Origin: Parabacteroides massiliensis
GTDB taxonomy: Bacteria; Bacteroidota; Bacteroidia; Bacteroidales; Tannerellaceae
Assembly (NCBI RefSeq): GCF_900155425.1
Contig: NZ_LT700191.1
Location: 731,918-795,917, forward strand
DNA length: 64,000 nucleotides
Direction: 5' to 3'
Under the pieces are notes generated by a model. The model searched no databases, was not told the DNA's origin, and worked only from the letters and a program-made list of their open reading frames with translations. A program made the translations under genes and the position numbers. Below, in pieces: positions 35,201 through 42,901 of the stretch. Numbering within the stretch: the first letter of the stretch is position 1; each line of letters opens with the position of its first letter.

Positions 35201-36693
35201 GCTGCCGAAGAAGGGTTGTCGGTCGAGAACTCGCCCACCTGGTAAGTCCTCCCGTCCGAATAAGTATAATTATAAGCGACGGCCAACACCTCATCCGCCT
35301 GCAACTGTGTCTTCAGCGAAATATATCCCAATTTCGTATTAACCGTATATTCGGACGCATCCAACAAGCGGGCGCTTTCCACTTCTTCATACTCCGTACC
35401 GTTGACGAAGGTCCCTCCCAACGTCTGGTTCACAGTACTGATATCACGTGCACCGGCAAACTGCTGGTTGAGGGTATTATACAATGTGTTTGTATTATTA
35501 TAAGGAATCGGGAGTACCCCCGAAGGAGAAACGACCGCCGTGTTCGAGATATTGGCATGCTCTCCCAGATCGGCAAAAGCGACCACGTTACGCGCTTGAT
35601 CGTAAGTGGCCCGTTTGTTTGTCACCCAGACTTCCACCTTGCTGATCGTGACGGGAGAAGAAATCGTGTTCAGGTTTTTTACCGCTTCGTCATAGCGGTC
35701 ACGGAAATAGTGAGACAGAAAGAAATGGCGGTTTTCCTCATACTGGTCGATCGTCAGTTCGAATGGCTTTGTCTGCACGCCTCCTTTTGAGCTGACCGTT
35801 TTCGATTCCGATTCCTGTTGCGCAAACAATGCATTGACTCTCAATTTGCCGAACTGAAGATCCGCTTTCATTCCGAACAGGGCCGCTCCTCCGTTGATCA
35901 GGGAGTTGCTGGTCGTCATGCTCACATTGCCGGCTTCCAACGACTTGATGATTTCGTCTTCTTCACCGGTATAAGCTAATTTCAATTTCTTGGAGTCGAA
36001 GTCGAAAGAGGTTTCGGTATTATAGTTCATGTCGAAATTCACTTTACTGCCGACCGACGCTTGCACATTCAATTGGACACTCTCGTCGAAATTAAAGAAC
36101 GTACGGTTACGAGCGCGTTCCGGCAAAGACGGGTTCTTGGTCTTGTTCTGCTTCATGCCTAACACCACTTCGGCCGATCCTTGCGTTTTCACCCGTACGC
36201 CGCCCGGTCCGAAGATACGCTCCGCCGCACCGATATCGAACTGCATATCTGCTAAGTTGAACTGCTTATTGGCAGCCTTTTGAAACTCTTCTTCGTTTTT
36301 CTGGCGATAGTAGGATTGGATGGATTTCTGGAAACTATAGTCCTGGTATTCTTCGGGAGTCAACGAAATCGGAGTAGTCAGATCGACATCGCCCAATTTG
36401 GTGCGGACCACATACGTTCCGGTCCTGATGTCGTATTCAACCACCGACTTCACGTTTTCCGGTGTCTTCAAGTCTGCGGGCGACTGCTTGGTAAGATCTT
36501 GATATTCTTCGGGAACCGTCTTGGCTACCGGGAAGCGGGTACGTACCTTCGGTATCGTATCGTCCGGTACGACCGGCAGTTTGACATCCGGCAACGACAT
36601 CGCATAAGCCAGGAAATCCGTATTCATCGAATACAGGCCTGCGCCAAACAGTAGAATTGTTATCCAGAGTATAAATTTCAGTATCCTTCTCAT
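29239..36693 (-). CDS. sprA: SprA/Sov giant outer-membrane protein (type IX secretion translocon)
   Basis: This protein has 2484 residues, starting at MRRILKFILWITILLFGAGLYS, an N-terminal signal; four extra upstream residues are unlikely. The size, the DVDLTTPISLTPEEYQDYSFQKS block, FDIGAAERIFGPGGVRVKTQG, RNRTFFNFDESVQLNVQASVG and endless beta-strand segments to the C-terminal YGISLRFSLAQ identify the SprA/Sov family. In Flavobacterium and Porphyromonas SprA/Sov is a 36-strand barrel through which type IX cargo leaves the cell. It is last in the dxs-trkA-trkH-ruvA-sprA series, 37 bases after ruvA. A PorG-like gene occurs elsewhere in the window; the remaining type IX genes are not seen. Confidence 0.93.
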   Translation of the reverse strand: MRRILKFILWITILLFGAGLYSMNTDFLAYAMSLPDVKLPVVPDDTIPKVRTRFPVAKTVPEEYQDLTKQSPADLKTPENVKSVVEYDIRTGTYVVRTKLGDVDLTTPISLTPEEYQDYSFQKSIQSYYRQKNEEEFQKAANKQFNLADMQFDIGAAERIFGPGGVRVKTQGSAEVVLGMKQNKTKNPSLPERARNRTFFNFDESVQLNVQASVGSKVNFDMNYNTETSFDFDSKKLKLAYTGEEDEIIKSLEAGNVSMTTSNSLINGGAALFGMKADLQFGKLRVNALFAQQESESKTVSSKGGVQTKPFELTIDQYEENRHFFLSHYFRDRYDEAVKNLNTISSPVTISKVEVWVTNKRATYDQARNVVAFADLGEHANISNTAVVSPSGVLPIPYNNTNTLYNTLNQQFAGARDISTVNQTLGGTFVNGTEYEEVESARLLDASEYTVNTKLGYISLKTQLQADEVLAVAYNYTYSDGRTYQVGEFSTDNPSSAASCLYVKLLKGITMSPDMPFWDLMMKNIYSLGAYSVQKEKFRLNIMYQSDTTGTYVNYLPEGAIANQILLRVLNLDNYDSNNQPHPDGIYDFIEGVTILADNGKIIFPSVEPFGSYLRKKINNDAIADKYVFQELYDSTLTVARQIAEKNKFKLEGEYKASSGAEIQLGASNVARGSVKVTAGGAILTENVDYTVDYTSGVVTILNESIISAGTPVSVSLENQTAYSMQRKTMMGLDLNYQFNPNLMVGATIMHMSEMPLTTKTTMGDEAIKNTLWGVNMAYKGESQWLTNVFDKLPLLNLSKPSQISFNAEFAHLIAGHYENKNTGGYSYLDDFESTQSNFDLSDPYPWQLSSVPYDDGTPQLFPEAGLTNNIDYGKSRALLAWYTIDGLFTRKNSSLRPKHLKPEEYLDNHYVRAIESRELFPQRQQSMSESNTLTILNMAYYPQERGPYNLDADNINPDGTLQNPEKRFGGMMRKIDQSDFETANVEYIEFWMLDPFIYDRQTAGGDLYFNLGEISEDILKDEKKFFENGLPIDGDTSKVDYTVWGKVPKQQSTVYAFDNTAGARLLQDVGLNGLSSDEEKEYPAYRDYLDKLRQKLNAATLTEMENDPLQLSPFFDPAGDKFHYFRGTDYDSQDVDILTRYKRYNGTEGNSKDIDNSSERYSTSSKTVPDVEDINQDNTLNKNEKYFEYKVRITPQDTVVGENFIADKRTSLVRLSNGTTESVTWYQFKIPVKQYQRRVGAINDFKTIRFMRMYMTGFKESVVLRFGTLQLVRGEWRSYEQDLSDPKMPPAVKGKLEVSTVNIEENSDRDPVNYTLPPGVSRVLDPSQPQIRQENEQALSLKVTDLAAQDARAVYKNTNYDLRQYKRLQLFTHAEAPKLDVNDLADGDLAVFIRLGSDYKNNYYEYEVPLKLTPHGEYNYNNTEHQKIVWPAENMLNFRLQVLTDLKLERNRQKRSGENGVSFQTIYLGRDPDNESNTIRVKGNPSLSEVKTIMIGVRNVRNKLKSGEVWVNELRLTDFNEEGGWAANANLNVALSDLGTVNVGGRIETAGFGALDQSLNERRMEDFKQYNVATSIELGKLFPEKTQVSIPFYYAYSKETYDPKYNPLDQDVKLKDAIDNAETKAEKDSIRSYSQDRTVIKSVSFNNVRVNIKSKTPMPYDPANFTLGYSYSINDKKNPETEYETTKDYRANFAYSYVPYVKPIKPFDKLLKKNNGYTRYAKQLALNVAPSINFQTAMMRNYYEIKMRDLTGVATGVTNDIPVTFSQNFYWDRAFSLNWAFTNNLNITFSSGTNARIEEPYVQVNKELNPDGYQLWKDSVKKSIADLGTPMKYDQQFMATWQLPLQLIPVLDWANASLSYNATYNWDRGATVSEDIEMGNTIKNQRQFDLQANLNLLSLYNKNKYLKKINQKFNNTRATAKKPEKKKKPKLEKEIVLSPDSATVVEHGMFTKKVQITARRMDGNVYRVKFKPINLAQVKILNQDTVRLKLTIIPGPAPSEDFLYKAAEHSARFLMMVRRFNIQFTNSAGMMLPGFRQEIGDIFGQGRTSVGLSPGIGFAFGDVRRSYIDEAYEKGWLITDTERDVNAAVMTSTKNLNIRANLEPITGLKIDLTALRNDTRNTEIQFMYEGMPEIMGGNFTMTTIALGSAFGGSGNAMNNYSSKAFDKLLANREIIAQRIESKYSGLRYPDVGFIHDQKLGGMPYNPGTDNVNGVNQNSADVLIPAFLAAYTGKDPKKVGLTAFPSLKSMLPNWRVTYDGLIKIPAVKKYFKSVTLSHQYRCSYSVGAFTSFLNWVDAGQDGLGYIQSILNDNPTPSSPYSISSVSLTEAFSPLLGADATLLNNVTVRADYSTTRNLSLNTTSYQLVEALSKKVTIGLGYKYAEFNKVLKMKKTRDFSNDLTVRLDFSYNKMQSLIRKIDTQLTQATSGNIAKTISFSADYGLSRALTVRAFYDIQINEPLISSASYPTSNSNYGISLRFSLAQ

Positions 36694-36694
36694 G

Positions 36695-36730
36695 TTAATT
36701 GTCAATTGCCCATTGTCAATTATCCATTGC
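36695..36730. repeat. ATTGTCAATT-type repeats between ruvA and sprA
   Basis: TTAATTGTCAATTG and CATTGTCAATTATCC stand side by side. A similar cluster lies between trkA and trkH at 38862-38900. Confidence 0.5.
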
Positions 36731-37324
36731 TCAGAGCATTCTTAGGGCTGTTTTAATGACCTGCTCGACAGCCAGTGCAGGCGAACCTTTCAAGATCGTG
36801 TTAACCGCCTTTTGCGAAGCGGCTTTCTGGAATCCCAACATAACCAATGCCGCCACAGCTTCTTCCGCGACAGCACTGCTGGCAACGACAGAAGAAGAAC
36901 CACCTGCCGCAATCATACCGTCTATCGGTTTTACCTTATTCTTGAGGTCTACCAGTATGCGTTGGGCTGTTTTCAATCCGATACCTTTGACTGCCGTCAA
37001 AGCCGTTTCGTTTTTATCGGCAATCACCCGGACCAATTCGGCAGGCGACAGGGAGGAAAGGATCATCCGGGCTGTATTGGGACCGACCCCCGACACGGAA
37101 GTCAACATCAAAAACAGCTCTCTCTCCTCTTTCCCTGCAAAACCAAAAAGCAGATGGGCATCTTCACGTATCACTTCGTATACGTAAACCTTCCCGGTCG
37201 GTTTTCCGTTGTAAAAAGTATATGTATTCAGGGAGATATTCAGTTCATAGCCGATCCCGGCGCATTCCAGGATCATCCGGGCCGGCGTCAGTTCCACAAT
37301 CTCTCCCTTGATATATTCTATCAT
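36731..37324 (-). CDS. ruvA: Holliday junction branch migration protein RuvA
   Basis: This protein has 197 residues, complete. The OB-fold opens [32 protein letters not shown]. Two helix-hairpin-helix motifs follow: [21 protein letters not shown] and [19 protein letters not shown]. After a short linker, a C-terminal UBA-like domain ([19 protein letters not shown]) would contact RuvB. It binds four-way junctions in recombination repair. It lies between trkH and sprA, in the same direction, with no functional link that I know of. Confidence 0.95.
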   Translation of the reverse strand: MIEYIKGEIVELTPARMILECAGIGYELNISLNTYTFYNGKPTGKVYVYEVIREDAHLLFGFAGKEERELFLMLTSVSGVGPNTARMILSSLSPAELVRVIADKNETALTAVKGIGLKTAQRILVDLKNKVKPIDGMIAAGGSSSVVASSAVAEEAVAALVMLGFQKAASQKAVNTILKGSPALAVEQVIKTALRML

Positions 37325-37405
37325 GTATTTTTACGTCTTTATGATTCGTACCTATTATAACGCAAAATTAGGCAAAAGCGTATATCCGGACCCTCTTTTT
37401 TGGTA

Positions 37406-38860
37406 TTATTGTTTCCAGAATCCCGGCAACAAAATCGTCAATACCGTAAATATCTCCAAACGCCCGACCATCATCAGAAAAGACAGGAACCATTTCGACA
37501 CAGTCGGGACATCGGCATAATTCCCGGCCGGCCCCAAGCTGCCAAGCCCCGGTCCGATGTTGCTGATCGAAGAGATCGCGGCGCCGATCGTCTCCTCGAA
37601 TCCCATCCCGTCGATCATCAGCACCATGCAACTGACAAAGATCAAAGCAATATAAGCGAAAGCAAACGCCAGCACCCGGTGGACGATATCGCCCGAAACG
37701 GCATGCCCGTTCATCCGTACCGGTATAATGGCATGCGGGTGCGTCTGCTTCTTAAATTCGTTAAAGAGATTCTTGGTCAGGATCACAAAACGTCCCATCT
37801 TCAAACCTCCGCAGGTAGAACCCGCGCAACCGCAGACTACCATCAGAACCAGAGCCAACAGCCAGAAGAACGGTCCCCACGAGATATAATCGACTGTCAC
37901 AAACCCACATGTAGACACAAGTGAGACAACCTGAAACACTGCCAGCCTGAATGCGGTACCAAAATCGTCCACAATCCCCTTATACATGATCCAAGCCACC
38001 GACATTGCAGTGATAATCAGCACGAACCAGAAAAACCAGCGTGTCTCTTCATCCGTAAACACTTTCTTGAGTTTACCGTTGAAAAAGAAATAGACCAGGG
38101 TGATATTGGTTGCCCCGACAAACATAAAGATCGTAATTATATATTCGACATAGTCAGAGTTCCAGTAAGCAATACTGGCATTCTTGGTGGAATAGCCACC
38201 GGTGGAAATACAGGTGAGCGCATGATTGACAGCATCATACAGGTCCATCGGGCCTGCCCATAGAAGACCGATAAGGACAATGGTCAGGAACAGGTAAACA
38301 CCCCACAGACGTTTGGCGACCTGGGTTACACGCGGGCGGAAACGCTCGTGCGTGATCCCCGGAGTCTCGGCATCGAACATCTGGGTGGCTCCCCCTCCGA
38401 TAATAGGCATCAAAGCAACGGTAAACACGATCATTCCGATACCGCCCTGCCATTGCGTGAGGCTTCGCCAAAACAATATCCCATGCGGAAGCGCTTCGAT
38501 ATCGGCCAATATGGTAGAGCCTGTCGTCGTGAAACCAGACATCGTTTCGAAATAGGCATCCGTCACATTATCGATATACCCGCCTAAATAGAATGGCAAC
38601 ATTCCCAAGAGGGAGAAAAGCGCCCAAGTCAAAGTGACGGTCAGCATTCCTTCCCGTCGCCCGGCTGTATGCTCGTTGGCGCGTAGCCCGATCAACGTAA
38701 AAAGGACTCCCGTTCCGAACATGATGCCGCTCGACTGGAGAAACGGATAGAAATCATCCCCTTCATACAGGAAAGCGACCGCCGTCGCTGCCAGCATAAA
38801 CAACGTCTCGAGGATGAACATCAACCCTAACATCTTAATTATAAAACGAACATTCAGCAT
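37406..38860 (-). CDS. trkH: TrkH-type potassium uptake membrane subunit
   Basis: This protein has about 484 residues, starting at MLNVRFIIKMLGLMF. It has many membrane segments arranged as four pore-loop repeats. Selectivity-type sequences are visible in ETMSGFTTTGSTIL, LTCISTGGYSTKN, VSLVSTCGFVTVDY and ISSISNIGPGLGSLGP. It carries K+ across the inner membrane together with the TrkA protein of the neighbouring gene, 37 bases upstream. The four Gly-containing loops are all in place, so it should work. Confidence 0.93.
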   Translation of the reverse strand: MLNVRFIIKMLGLMFILETLFMLAATAVAFLYEGDDFYPFLQSSGIMFGTGVLFTLIGLRANEHTAGRREGMLTVTLTWALFSLLGMLPFYLGGYIDNVTDAYFETMSGFTTTGSTILADIEALPHGILFWRSLTQWQGGIGMIVFTVALMPIIGGGATQMFDAETPGITHERFRPRVTQVAKRLWGVYLFLTIVLIGLLWAGPMDLYDAVNHALTCISTGGYSTKNASIAYWNSDYVEYIITIFMFVGATNITLVYFFFNGKLKKVFTDEETRWFFWFVLIITAMSVAWIMYKGIVDDFGTAFRLAVFQVVSLVSTCGFVTVDYISWGPFFWLLALVLMVVCGCAGSTCGGLKMGRFVILTKNLFNEFKKQTHPHAIIPVRMNGHAVSGDIVHRVLAFAFAYIALIFVSCMVLMIDGMGFEETIGAAISSISNIGPGLGSLGPAGNYADVPTVSKWFLSFLMMVGRLEIFTVLTILLPGFWKQ

Positions 38861-38861
38861 A

Positions 38862-38900
38862 ATATGCAATTGTCAATTGTTAACCATCAATTGTCAATCA
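38862..38900. repeat. ATTGTCAATT-type repeats between trkA and trkH
   Basis: GCAATTGTCAATTG and CATCAATTGTCAATC lie in the 37-base gap, like the cluster before sprA. Confidence 0.5.
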
Positions 38901-40235
38901 ATTAAAGTAGTCCTCCAATTTACGCATAGCTGTATCCAAGCAGAACACCACAACGTGGTCATAAGCCTGGATATGCGTATCACCTTTGATCATCATCGGC
39001 TCACCGTCACGGATCAACCCTCCCAATGTCAAATCCTTCGGAAGATTCAGGTCTTTTACCTGCTTACGGGTAATCTTCGAATCGGGACGGGCAACAAGCT
39101 CAGCCACGTCCGCATTGGCAAAAGTAAGACATTTCACGTTCGACACGTCTGCGTCCAACAGGAATTGGTAGATATGGCTGGCAGCAATCAATTTCTTATT
39201 GATAACCGAACCGATATCCATGCTTTCCGCCAAAGGTATGTAATCGATGTTCTCGATCTTGGCAATGGTTTTGAACACTCCGGCACGTTTGGCGGCCAGG
39301 CAGGCCAGGATATTTGTACTCGAATTGTCCGTCAGAGCGATAAAGGCCTGTGCATCTTTGATCCCTTCCTGCATCAGAAGGTCGGTATCGCGTCCGTCTC
39401 CATTGATGATCAAGACGTTTCCAGGAACGACTTCCGCTATGCGGTGACTCTTTTCTTTGTTTGTCTCGATTACTTTTACACGGATATTGTTCGGAAGGTA
39501 CTGGCAGGTACGGATCGCAATGCGGCTACCTCCCATGATGATGACTTTCTTCACTTCAGGGTCCCGTTTGCCGGCATGCAACCGGACATCTTCGATATGG
39601 GCTTTGGTCGTTGTGAAGAAAACGATATCTCCCGATTCTATGCGGTCCATACCACGCGGGACAATGGTCTCGTTCTGCCGTTTGATGGCCACGATATGAT
39701 AGAGCTTCTGTTCGTTCAGCAGTTCGGACAAATGTTTGTTCACAAGCCGGGAATTATCGCGGACCTTCACTCCGATCAGAATCAGGGCTCCTCCGAACAA
39801 CTCCCAGTACTGACGAGTCCACGGACGTTTGACAGCCGTCACAATCTCTTTGGCCGCCAACATTTCCGGATAGATCATGGAATTAATCCCCATCTTCTCG
39901 AACAGCTCTTTGTTTTTAGGAAGCAGGTATTCGTAATTATTGATACGCGCCAACGTCTTACGCGCTCCCAATTTAGAAGCCAGAATGCTGGCTGCCACAT
40001 TGGCCGTTTCCTCCGGCGTGACACTGACAAACAGATCGGCCTTTCTGATGCCGGCTTCCTCCAGGTCCCGAATGGATGTCGGATTGCCCACCATAGGCAG
40101 GATCTCCATGCTTGAATTCGTAAAATTCAAACGCTCCTCATTCGGATCCATCAGGATGATATCCTGCTTCTCCTGTGATAACATTTTTGCCAGGTGGGTT
40201 CCTACTTCACCGGCTCCGGCTATGATAATTTTCAT
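38898..40235 (-). CDS. trkA: TrkA potassium-channel regulatory protein
   Basis: This protein has 445 residues with two tandem RCK units. The first opens MKIIIAGAGEVGTHLAKML (NAD-binding glycine motif); the second begins KVIIMGGSRIAIRTCQYLP near residue 225. Each is followed by a TrkA-C domain, for example GVKVRDNSRLVNKHLSELL and TLGGLIRDGEPMMIKGDTHI. It is cytoplasmic and gates TrkH by sensing nucleotides. It lies between dxs (29 bases) and trkH. Confidence 0.94.
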   Translation of the reverse strand: MKIIIAGAGEVGTHLAKMLSQEKQDIILMDPNEERLNFTNSSMEILPMVGNPTSIRDLEEAGIRKADLFVSVTPEETANVAASILASKLGARKTLARINNYEYLLPKNKELFEKMGINSMIYPEMLAAKEIVTAVKRPWTRQYWELFGGALILIGVKVRDNSRLVNKHLSELLNEQKLYHIVAIKRQNETIVPRGMDRIESGDIVFFTTTKAHIEDVRLHAGKRDPEVKKVIIMGGSRIAIRTCQYLPNNIRVKVIETNKEKSHRIAEVVPGNVLIINGDGRDTDLLMQEGIKDAQAFIALTDNSSTNILACLAAKRAGVFKTIAKIENIDYIPLAESMDIGSVINKKLIAASHIYQFLLDADVSNVKCLTFANADVAELVARPDSKITRKQVKDLNLPKDLTLGGLIRDGEPMMIKGDTHIQAYDHVVVFCLDTAMRKLEDYFN

Positions 40236-40264
40236 TTTATATAGAGATTAATTATGAGGATATA

Positions 40265-42172
40265 TTATCCTCCGATAACCATCTTTTTTATTTCTCCTGC
40301 AATACTTCCGGCATCCATGCCGCATAGCTTATACAGCTCGGGGACCGATCCGTGTTCGATGAATTCATCCGGCACACCGATCCGTTTCACCTGTGGAGTA
40401 TAACCGTTATCAGCCATAAATTCCAGAACAGCACTGCCGAATCCTCCTTTGATCACACCGTTTTCAACAGTGATGATACGGCTGAATTTCTTACCGACTT
40501 CATGCAACAGTTCTTCATCCATCGGTTTCAGATAAATCATATCGTAATGGGCAACCGATATGCCGTCATTCTCTACCGTCTTTATTGCCTTTATCACCTC
40601 GTTGCCGATAGGGCCGAGCGACAAGATCGCAATATCACTTCCCTCACGGAGCTTCTTGCCCTTTCCGATCGGCAAGACCTGCATCTTATTCCTCCACTCC
40701 GCCATTTCTCCCTTACCGCGCGGATAACGGATTACGAACGGACCGTTGCTTTCCTTATATCCGGTGTACATCAAGTTACGCAAATCCCATTCGTTCAAGG
40801 GAGACGAGATAATCAGGTTCGGGATCGGACGCAGATAAGCGAGGTCGAACACACCATGATGCGTCGCCCCGTCTTCGCCTACCAGGCCGGCACGGTCCAG
40901 GCAGATCACCATATGGAGATTCTGAAGGGCGACATCGTGTATCACCATATCGTATGCCCGCTGCATGAAAGAAGAATAGACATTGCAGAAAGGGATCATC
41001 CCCTCTTTGGCAAGCCCGGCAGAAAAAGTCACCGAATGTCCTTCGGCAATCCCGACATCAAACGCCCGCTTCGGAAACGCCTTCATCATATAAGTCATGG
41101 AACAACCCGTCGGCATCGCAGGAGTGATCCCCACGATCCGTTCGTCCTGTTCGGCCAACTCGACAAGGGTATGCCCGAAAACATCCTGATAAAGTTGAGG
41201 TTCGTTCAGTTTGTGGACAATGATCCGCTCTCCGGTCTCCTTATTGAACAGGCCCGGGGCATGCCATTCCGTCGCCGACTCTTCAGCCGGCTTGAACCCT
41301 TTCCCTTTCGTCGTTTTGATATGTAACAACTTCGGGCCTTCCATATCTTTTATATCATTCAGCACCTTGATCATATAATTGACATCATGTCCGTCAATCG
41401 GGCCAAAGTAGCGGATGCTGAATCCCTCAAACAGGTTATGTTGTTGCGTGAGCAATGCTTTCAGGCTATTATTGAAGCGAAGGATGTTTTCCCGACGATC
41501 ATTATCGATCAGTTTCATCTTGCGCAGTCCGCGATACACATCATAACGCATTTTATTATACGCCTGACTGGTCGTGATATCCACCAGATACTGGCTCAGC
41601 CCACCGACGGCATGATCTATCGCCATATCGTTATCATTGAGTATGATAAGCAGATTGTTCGGATTGGCCGAAGCATTGTTCAGGCCCTCGAAGGCCAAAC
41701 CACCCGTCATGGCTCCATCGCCGATCACAGCTATCACGTGCCGGTCTTTTTCTCCCTTCAAGGCTGAAGCGACCGACATGCCCATGGCTGCCGAAATGGA
41801 ATTGGATGCATGTCCGGCAATAAATGCGTCATAGACACTTTCCTGTGGATTAGGAAAACCACTGATCCCTTTGAATTTCCGAAGCGTATGAAAGGCCTCC
41901 CGACGTCCGGTCAGTATTTTATGACCATACGCCTGATGCCCCACATCCCATACGATACGGTCATAGGGAGTATTAAAAACATAATGTAGTGCAACCGTCA
42001 GTTCTACCGTTCCAAGACTTGCCCCAAGATGCCCGGGGTTCTCCGATAGAACATCTATTATATATTGACGCAACTCTGCACATACCTCTCCCAATTTATC
42101 GGGGGACAACCTACGCAAATCCTCCGGGTAATCAATGGAATTTAATATGTATTCATCCTTGCATTCTGTCAT
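40265..42172 (-). CDS. dxs: 1-deoxy-D-xylulose-5-phosphate synthase
   Basis: This protein has 635 residues, the family norm. It is the thiamine-diphosphate enzyme that joins pyruvate and glyceraldehyde 3-phosphate, the first step of the non-mevalonate isoprenoid pathway. Seen are [30 protein letters not shown], the ThDP/Mg motif [19 protein letters not shown] (about 150-168), the transketolase-type PYR domain [15 protein letters not shown] and [19 protein letters not shown]. It heads the five-gene series ending in sprA. A TACATTTG box (plus-strand 42192-42199) lies just upstream. UppS, elsewhere in the window, uses products of this pathway. Confidence 0.96.
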   Translation of the reverse strand: MTECKDEYILNSIDYPEDLRRLSPDKLGEVCAELRQYIIDVLSENPGHLGASLGTVELTVALHYVFNTPYDRIVWDVGHQAYGHKILTGRREAFHTLRKFKGISGFPNPQESVYDAFIAGHASNSISAAMGMSVASALKGEKDRHVIAVIGDGAMTGGLAFEGLNNASANPNNLLIILNDNDMAIDHAVGGLSQYLVDITTSQAYNKMRYDVYRGLRKMKLIDNDRRENILRFNNSLKALLTQQHNLFEGFSIRYFGPIDGHDVNYMIKVLNDIKDMEGPKLLHIKTTKGKGFKPAEESATEWHAPGLFNKETGERIIVHKLNEPQLYQDVFGHTLVELAEQDERIVGITPAMPTGCSMTYMMKAFPKRAFDVGIAEGHSVTFSAGLAKEGMIPFCNVYSSFMQRAYDMVIHDVALQNLHMVICLDRAGLVGEDGATHHGVFDLAYLRPIPNLIISSPLNEWDLRNLMYTGYKESNGPFVIRYPRGKGEMAEWRNKMQVLPIGKGKKLREGSDIAILSLGPIGNEVIKAIKTVENDGISVAHYDMIYLKPMDEELLHEVGKKFSRIITVENGVIKGGFGSAVLEFMADNGYTPQVKRIGVPDEFIEHGSVPELYKLCGMDAGSIAGEIKKMVIGG

Positions 42173-42372
42173 AACCGCTATAATTTTGTGGCAAATGTAA
42201 AGAATTAACGGGAGATAAAATAGTTTTAGTATATCATTCTTTAACAGTATGACACAATTAAACCGCTCATCCGATAACCATCGAGGACAAGCACAAGGAT
42301 GAGGTCGCCATGCGAACCAGTTCTAAACATGCATATTATGAATTTTATTTTGAAAAATGCAAAAGGAAGCGA

Positions 42373-42440
42373 GATAAACTAACCCGTTTCATGTCATAAA
42401 CTAAGTCAAAGCACCCGAAGAACTAAATGAGAACATATAG
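42373..42440. repeat. Tandem array, 22-base period (array C1)
   Basis: AACTAA recurs exactly every 22 bases at 42376, 42398 and 42420, in units like ATAAACTAAGTCAAAGC. The units differ in the rest of their sequence. Confidence 0.6.
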
Positions 42441-42453
42441 TAAAGTATTTATT

Positions 42454-42543
42454 GGTAGTTACTACCAACTGTCCATATGTAGTACTACAAATCGGCAATA
42501 AGTAGTACTACGTAAGGAGGATAGGTAGTACTACGTATCAATA
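42454..42543. repeat. Palindromic tandem array, 23-base period (array C2)
   Basis: The perfect 10-base palindrome GTAGTACTAC occurs at 42479, 42502 and 42525, exactly 23 bases apart. The longer GGTAGTTACTACC stands one step before, at 42454-42466. Confidence 0.8.
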
Positions 42544-42544
42544 A

Positions 42545-42610
42545 TTTACTATATGCTTTGAATTAGTTTACTATGACTTTCGAATTAGTTTCCTGTATGT
42601 TCCGTACCAG
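42545..42610. repeat. Tandem array, 22-base period (array C3)
   Basis: Three units of 22 bases start at 42545, 42567 and 42589. The first two share TTTACTAT at the start and GAATTAG at the end; the third is decayed. Confidence 0.7.
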
Positions 42611-42655
42611 TTACCCCATGGAAAGAGGAGACTCCGAACGAACTGCCGGAAAACA

Positions 42656-42703
42656 AAAAGGTGTCGGTTCAGTGTCGGTTACAAAACCCGACCGACACCT
42701 TTT
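42656..42703. terminator. Bidirectional hairpin
   Basis: AAAAGGTGTCGG (42656-42667) pairs exactly with CCGACACCTTTT (42692-42703), with a second GTCGG/CCGAC pair inside. A-run and T-run flanks allow termination on either strand. It lies in the 730-base gap after dxs. Confidence 0.65.
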
Positions 42704-42770
42704 AATCATTTGTTTATTAGAGATATATAAACAAAAGTGCCGGGTGTCGGTTCCTGTCGATATAATATTT

Positions 42771-42840
42771 ATATTCAATCCACGTCATCGCTTGCAAATA
42801 CTGTTGATATAGCGGACCGCCAAAAGACATGTCATCTATA
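42771..42840 (-). pseudogene. Short fragment of an AlbA_2-type gene
   Basis: Bases 42781-42840 match 44991-45050, inside the intact AlbA_2 gene, at 52 of 60 positions without gaps. Read on the minus strand they encode a degenerate version of DDKSFGGPLYQQYLQA. No other part of the gene is found here, so this is the scar of a second, diverged copy. Confidence 0.7.
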
Positions 42841-42893
42841 GTAATTTATGCATCTTTTATAGGAGTTTGCATGTATATTTTCATGAAAACCTG

Positions 42894-42901
42894 TACCTTT
42901 G
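42894..42901 (+). promoter_or_regulatory. -7 box fused to a truncated gene
   Basis: TACCTTTG fits TAnnTTTG. It is followed within about ten bases by codons from the middle of an AAA/PD-(D/E)xK gene, so the promoter seems to have survived a deletion that removed the start of the gene. Confidence 0.5.

Noticed and set aside
29239-36693. Many plus-strand frames of 70-210 codons inside sprA
   Set aside because: All are antisense shadows of a single uninterrupted 2484-residue gene.
28547-42534. Link between GTAGT/ACTAC half-sites of the invertible segment and the GTAGTACTAC palindromes of array C2
   Set aside because: Five-base half-sites are too short to prove kinship, and the core and spacing differ (nine bases versus none). 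I treat it as coincidence.
42454-42610. Possible CRISPR array from regularly spaced repeats
   Set aside because: Units are only 22-23 bases in total, with no distinct unique spacers, and the repeated word changes along the run. No cas gene is present.
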